Assembly: GCA_947458525.1 (NCBI GenBank)
Contig: CANHAG010000029.1
Coordinates: forward strand, 1-9,298
DNA length: 9,298 bases
Reading direction: 5' to 3'
Origin: Rhodospirillaceae bacterium
GTDB lineage: Bacteria > Pseudomonadota > Alphaproteobacteria > Rickettsiales > UBA3002
Each line of letters opens with the position of its first letter. Within the stretch, counting starts at the first letter, position 1. Shown in pieces: positions 6,455 through 9,298 of this stretch. Below the pieces are notes generated by a model that saw only the letters and a program-made list of their open reading frames with translations, was not told the origin of the DNA and did not search any database. A program made the translations under genes and the position numbers.

Positions 6455-7832
6455 CCGCGCCTGCCTTTTCTTTCGGCGTTTGCTTAGGCAGGTATTTTTC
6501 AACCAGATCTTTTTTCATCAGGAGTTCTTCGGGCGAGAAACATTCCGCCATGGTCTGCCAGCACAGATCCAGCGCCTCCTCCAGTTTCAATACAACGGAG
6601 AGATTCATGAAGCGCTCGCGGAAAAGCGCGCCGAATGTGAGCAGCCGCTCGTCATATTCCGAAAGCTCAAACGCCATAGATTGCTTTTGCGCCGCATCCC
6701 GCGCGGCCGCATAAAACCGGATCATGGTGTTCATCACCGCCCCGTGATCTTCACGCGTTTCTTTGCCGATGACGTGCTGCTTCAGGCGCGAGAGCGAGCC
6801 GAACGGATCAATCACCCCGCCATGCAGATAAAACTGCCCCTCGGTAATATAGCCGGTATTGTCCGGCACGGGGTGGGTCACATCATCCCCCGGCATGGTG
6901 GTGACAGAAAGAATCGTCACCGAGCCCGCCCCCTGATAATCGCACGCCTTCTCGTAGCGCCGCGCCAGCTGCGAATAAAGATCGCCCGTATAGCCGCGCG
7001 CGGCCGGCACTTTTTCCATGGCGATGCCGACTTCTTTCAGCGCATCCGCAAAAGCGGTCATGTCGGTCAGCAGCACCAGCACGCGCTTGCCCTGATCCAC
7101 CGCGAAACGCTCGGCCACGGCCAGTGCCATATCCGGCACGAGGAGGCGCTCAAGCACCGGGTCAGAGGCCTGATTCACAAACATCACCGTGCGGGCGATT
7201 ACGCCGGCATCTTCAAAGGCGCGGCGGAAGAGATGCACGTCATCAAAAATCAGCCCCATACCGCCGAAAATCACAATATCCGCATCTGCCTCGATCGCAA
7301 TGCGCGCCAGCAGCGCGTTATACGGCTCGCCCGCCACCGAGAAAATGGGGATTTTCTGGCTTTCAACCAGGCAATTAAACACATCAATCATCGGCAGATT
7401 GGTGCGGATCATTTTTGAGGCAAGCGAGCGCTTCATCGGGTTGACGGAAGGCGTGCCAATCATGGTTTTCGCATCATCATCAAGTGCTGGCCCACCATCT
7501 ACCACCTGCCCGGCACCATTGAACACACGGCCAAGGATATTTTCAGAACAGGTGACACGCATGGCTTCGCCCAGAAAACTCACCATCGAGCGGGTAGAAA
7601 TTCCCTTCGTGCCGCCATATACCTGAAGCGAAACCACGGCTTCTTCCATCTGGGTCACTTGCGCGAGGCGGGGGTTTTCGCCGTTGGCGTCATAGACCAG
7701 CGCCATATCCTCAAGTCGCGGGCGCACGCTGCCGGAAGTGGCCGGTGCGTTTTCAGCAAGCGGTGGCAGAGAAAGACGAAGAATATCGCCCACAATTTCG
7801 GTAATAGCGGTGTGGCGCAGCAGGCTTGCCAT
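6435..7832 (-). CDS. atpB: V/A-type ATPase subunit B (non-catalytic head subunit)
   Basis: A 465-residue regulatory subunit that alternates with A in the cytoplasmic A3B3 hexamer. As usual for B, the P-loop region is degenerate: PIFSVAGEPYNALLARIA (162-179) has no GKT. The central domain has ADIVIFGGMGL (184-194), VLVLLTDMTAFADALKEV (251-268), the PAARGYTGDLYSQLARRYEKA stretch (276-296) and TMPGDDVTHPVPDNTGYITEG (312-332). IDPFGSLSRLK (341-351) places an arginine at 349 where family members provide the Arg finger to the A-subunit active site. The C-terminus is Ala/Lys-rich. It is the first ATPase gene in this operon, starting 2 nt after the phosphotransacylase stop (TAG-CC-ATG), with AAGG 10 nt upstream. 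Its last 20 nt overlap atpD in another frame. Family and role are certain; the IDPFGSLSRLK form resembles what I recall from chlamydial and spirochaete B subunits. Confidence 0.97.
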   Translation of the reverse strand: MASLLRHTAITEIVGDILRLSLPPLAENAPATSGSVRPRLEDMALVYDANGENPRLAQVTQMEEAVVSLQVYGGTKGISTRSMVSFLGEAMRVTCSENILGRVFNGAGQVVDGGPALDDDAKTMIGTPSVNPMKRSLASKMIRTNLPMIDVFNCLVESQKIPIFSVAGEPYNALLARIAIEADADIVIFGGMGLIFDDVHLFRRAFEDAGVIARTVMFVNQASDPVLERLLVPDMALAVAERFAVDQGKRVLVLLTDMTAFADALKEVGIAMEKVPAARGYTGDLYSQLARRYEKACDYQGAGSVTILSVTTMPGDDVTHPVPDNTGYITEGQFYLHGGVIDPFGSLSRLKQHVIGKETREDHGAVMNTMIRFYAAARDAAQKQSMAFELSEYDERLLTFGALFRERFMNLSVVLKLEEALDLCWQTMAECFSPEELLMKKDLVEKYLPKQTPKEKAGADVKAAA

Positions 7833-7834
7833 GG

Positions 7835-8809
7835 CTAGGCTGCCTTTTTGAGGGCGGCCTGCACCTCATCCGCCCGGTGCGCCACAAGCATGGCAACGGC
7901 GCTGGACGCAATGCGCGCCTGCGCCCCTTCCGAACGGCTGGTGAGCACAATCGGCACGCGCGCGCCGAGCACAATACCTGCGGAAATAGCATTGCTGCTG
8001 AGCACCATCTGCTTGGCGAGGATATTGCCCGCCTCAAGATCCGGCACCACGAAAATATCCGGGTCACCGGCAACTTCTGATACAATGCCCTTGCTCCTGG
8101 CCGCTTCCAGACTGAAGGCGTTATCATAGGCCAGTGGCCCATCCACAATGCCGTTCGCGATCTGCCCGCGCTTGGCCATGATGGTGAGTGCAGCCGCATT
8201 GATGGTTGATTTAATCGCGGGATTCACCGTCTCCACCGCCGAAAGAATCGCTACTTTCGGCATATCCTCCGGGCGGAAGACGCGGACGAGATCAATCGCA
8301 TTCTGTACAATATCCTTCAAGGTGAGCAGGTCAGGGTAGATATTAATCGCAGCATCCGTCACCACGAAGGGTTTGTGGTAGCTCTCAATGGCCATGACGA
8401 ACGCATGACTGATGCGCCGACCGGTACGCAACCCGCGATCGCGGTCAATTACCGCCTGCATCAGTTCATCCGTATGCAGCGCGCCTTTCATCAGCGCCCC
8501 GGCTTCGGCCATGCGGCAAAGTTCCACCGCGCGCTCGGCGGCGGCGTGGCTGTGGGGTACATTCTCAATTCTTAAGCCTTTGATGTCGATATTATTTTCT
8601 TTGGCCGTGCGTTCAATCTTCGCTTTAGGGCCAACCAGAATCGGGTCAATGAGCTTGTAATTTGCCGACTCCACCGCACCCACCAGCGCATCTTTACTAC
8701 AGGGATGCACCACCGCCATTTTCACTGCAGGTAGCCCGCGGCAGATTTCGAGCAGCTGGCGAACCCGCTCCTCCGCCTTGGGGGCGTTCGACGATACGGG
8801 CATGTCCAT
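7835..8809 (-). CDS. Phosphate acetyl/butyryltransferase (PTA/PTB family)
   Basis: A 324-residue cytoplasmic enzyme that transfers an acyl group between CoA and inorganic phosphate. Visible family motifs are LMKGALHTDELMQAV (106-120), the TDAAINIYPDL segment (151-161), the region around AILSAVETVNPAIKST (187-202), VDGPLAYDNAFS (222-233), VVPDLEAGNILAKQM (254-268) and GARVPIVLTSRSEG (282-295). The length fits a stand-alone short PTA/PTB enzyme, and no enoyl-CoA hydratase (MaoC-like) domain is fused to the N-terminus. Acetyl versus butyryl (or hydroxybutyryl) preference cannot be decided here, so no symbol is given. The start at MDMPV is chosen because TAGGAG lies 6 nt upstream; a second ATG two codons in is an alternative. 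It sits between phaZ and the V-ATPase genes; atpB starts 2 nt after its TAG stop. The usual partner kinase (acetate or butyrate kinase) is not in the window. Confidence 0.88.
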   Translation of the reverse strand: MDMPVSSNAPKAEERVRQLLEICRGLPAVKMAVVHPCSKDALVGAVESANYKLIDPILVGPKAKIERTAKENNIDIKGLRIENVPHSHAAAERAVELCRMAEAGALMKGALHTDELMQAVIDRDRGLRTGRRISHAFVMAIESYHKPFVVTDAAINIYPDLLTLKDIVQNAIDLVRVFRPEDMPKVAILSAVETVNPAIKSTINAAALTIMAKRGQIANGIVDGPLAYDNAFSLEAARSKGIVSEVAGDPDIFVVPDLEAGNILAKQMVLSSNAISAGIVLGARVPIVLTSRSEGAQARIASSAVAMLVAHRADEVQAALKKAA

Positions 8810-8815
8810 GAAACT

Positions 8816-8821
8816 CTCCTA
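8816..8821 (-). promoter_or_regulatory. Ribosome binding site of the phosphotransacylase, overlapping the phaZ stop
   Basis: TAGGAG on the minus strand begins with the TAG stop codon of phaZ (8821-8819) and lies 6 nt before the ATG at 8809. The overlap implies that the downstream gene can be translated by ribosomes finishing phaZ. Confidence 0.7.
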
Positions 8822-9298
8822 ACTGTTCGATTTTCTGGAAGACACCACCGTGGGCACGGGGCGGGATTGTTTTTTTGGTCCGCCATGCTTCATCGCGAAT
8901 TCCACAATTTTCGGCACCACCAGTTTGCGGAAGCGTGAGCCGTTGAAAATTCCGTAATGTCCGGCGCCTTCAACGAGCAGGTATTCTTTGCAGTCATCCG
9001 GCACATTCGGGGTTAACTCGAGCATGGCCTTTGTCTGGCCGAGGCCGCAAATATCATCTTTCTCGCCTTCCACCGCAAAAAGCGCGGTGTTTTTGATCGC
9101 GGCCGGGTTGACCTTGCGCCCCCGCGAGATCAGCTTGCCACGCGGCAGCAGCCGCTCCTGAAACACTGCGCGGATGGTCTGCATGTAAAACTCGGCAGTC
9201 AGATCGATCACCGCGTTATATTCATCATAAAATTTGGCGATTTTCTCGGCTTCCTCGAAATCCCCTTCGACGTAGTTCTTAATCGCATCCATACCCGA
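8819..9298 (-). CDS. phaZ: Intracellular polyhydroxyalkanoate depolymerase, C-terminal part (5' end beyond the window)
   Basis: This enzyme breaks down stored poly-3-hydroxybutyrate in the cytoplasm. The frame is open to the right edge (codons for Ser-Gly precede the first visible Met), so the N-terminal half with the family's nucleophilic Cys is outside the window. About 159 residues are visible and match the PHB depolymerase C-terminal domain: FYDEYNAVIDLTAEFYMQT (residues 21-39 counted from the visible Met), VEGEKDDICGLGQT (74-87, holding the Asp of the triad) and GAGHYGIFNGSRFRK (109-123, holding the triad His at 112). The last ~20 residues (after MKHGG) are a polar, Lys/Ser-rich tail ending in TAG. 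The next gene starts 9 nt downstream, and its ribosome binding site overlaps this stop codon, so the two are almost certainly co-transcribed. Family assignment is firm; substrate chain length cannot be read from this fragment. Confidence 0.9.
   Translation of the reverse strand, partial: SGMDAIKNYVEGDFEEAEKIAKFYDEYNAVIDLTAEFYMQTIRAVFQERLLPRGKLISRGRKVNPAAIKNTALFAVEGEKDDICGLGQTKAMLELTPNVPDDCKEYLLVEGAGHYGIFNGSRFRKLVVPKIVEFAMKHGGPKKQSRPVPTVVSSRKSNS

Noticed and set aside
6455..6502. Upstream extension of subunit D (16 very basic residues)
   Set aside because: It is a reading of atpB codons in another frame; the family N-terminus begins at the ATG at 6454.
6411..7418. Long plus-strand open frame (335 codons) opposite subunit B
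   Set aside because: It lies wholly antisense to the clearly conserved atpB and atpD genes, is rich in His/Arg as expected from reverse reading of GC-rich codons, and shows no family resemblance.
6435..7832. Missing Walker A lysine in subunit B, looking like an inactivated ATPase
   Set aside because: B subunits of V/A-type ATPases normally lack a functional P-loop; this is not decay.

Overview
The window is about 9.3 kb of fairly GC-rich bacterial DNA. It is filled almost edge to edge by one tightly packed set of genes on the minus strand, so transcription runs from right to left. In that direction the order is: the C-terminal part of an intracellular polyhydroxyalkanoate (PHA) depolymerase (phaZ, running off the right edge), a phosphate acetyl/butyryltransferase, and then a complete V/A-type ATPase gene set B-D-I-K-E-(DUF2764-like)-A. 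Junctions run from a 9-nt gap to 20-nt overlaps, with no internal promoter space and no internal terminator that I could see. A stem-loop with T-tracts on both strands lies just after atpA and probably ends the unit.

The PHA depolymerase, the style of the phosphotransacylase and the base composition suggest a proteobacterium, most likely an alphaproteobacterium. This is inference; no rRNA or other taxonomic marker is present. A V-type ATPase of the bacterial (Chlamydia/spirochaete-like) kind is unusual in such a background and may have been acquired by transfer. Its gene order equals the E-X-A-B-D-I-K order I recall from Chlamydia and Borrelia, but circularly permuted to B-D-I-K-E-X-A.

Functionally, subunits A and B form the catalytic head, D is the central shaft, E is a peripheral stalk, the DUF2764 protein probably takes a stalk or collar role, I is the membrane stator with its essential arginine, and K is the ion-carrying proteolipid ring. 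K keeps all the side chains that bind Na+ in the Enterococcus hirae NtpK ring (with Thr replaced by Ser), so a sodium-coupled enzyme is predicted. PhaZ releases hydroxyacyl units from storage polymer, and the phosphotransacylase interconverts acyl-CoA and acyl-phosphate. A link between carbon-store mobilisation and ion-motive energetics is therefore a plausible but untested reading of the operon.

The left 330 bases are different: lower in GC, with the putative terminator, a 60-codon orphan gene with a perfect Shine-Dalgarno sequence, and at the extreme left edge a possible 3' end of a convergent plus-strand gene that shares a TTAA stop palindrome with the orphan. I saw no rRNA, tRNA, CRISPR array, insertion sequence or prophage gene.
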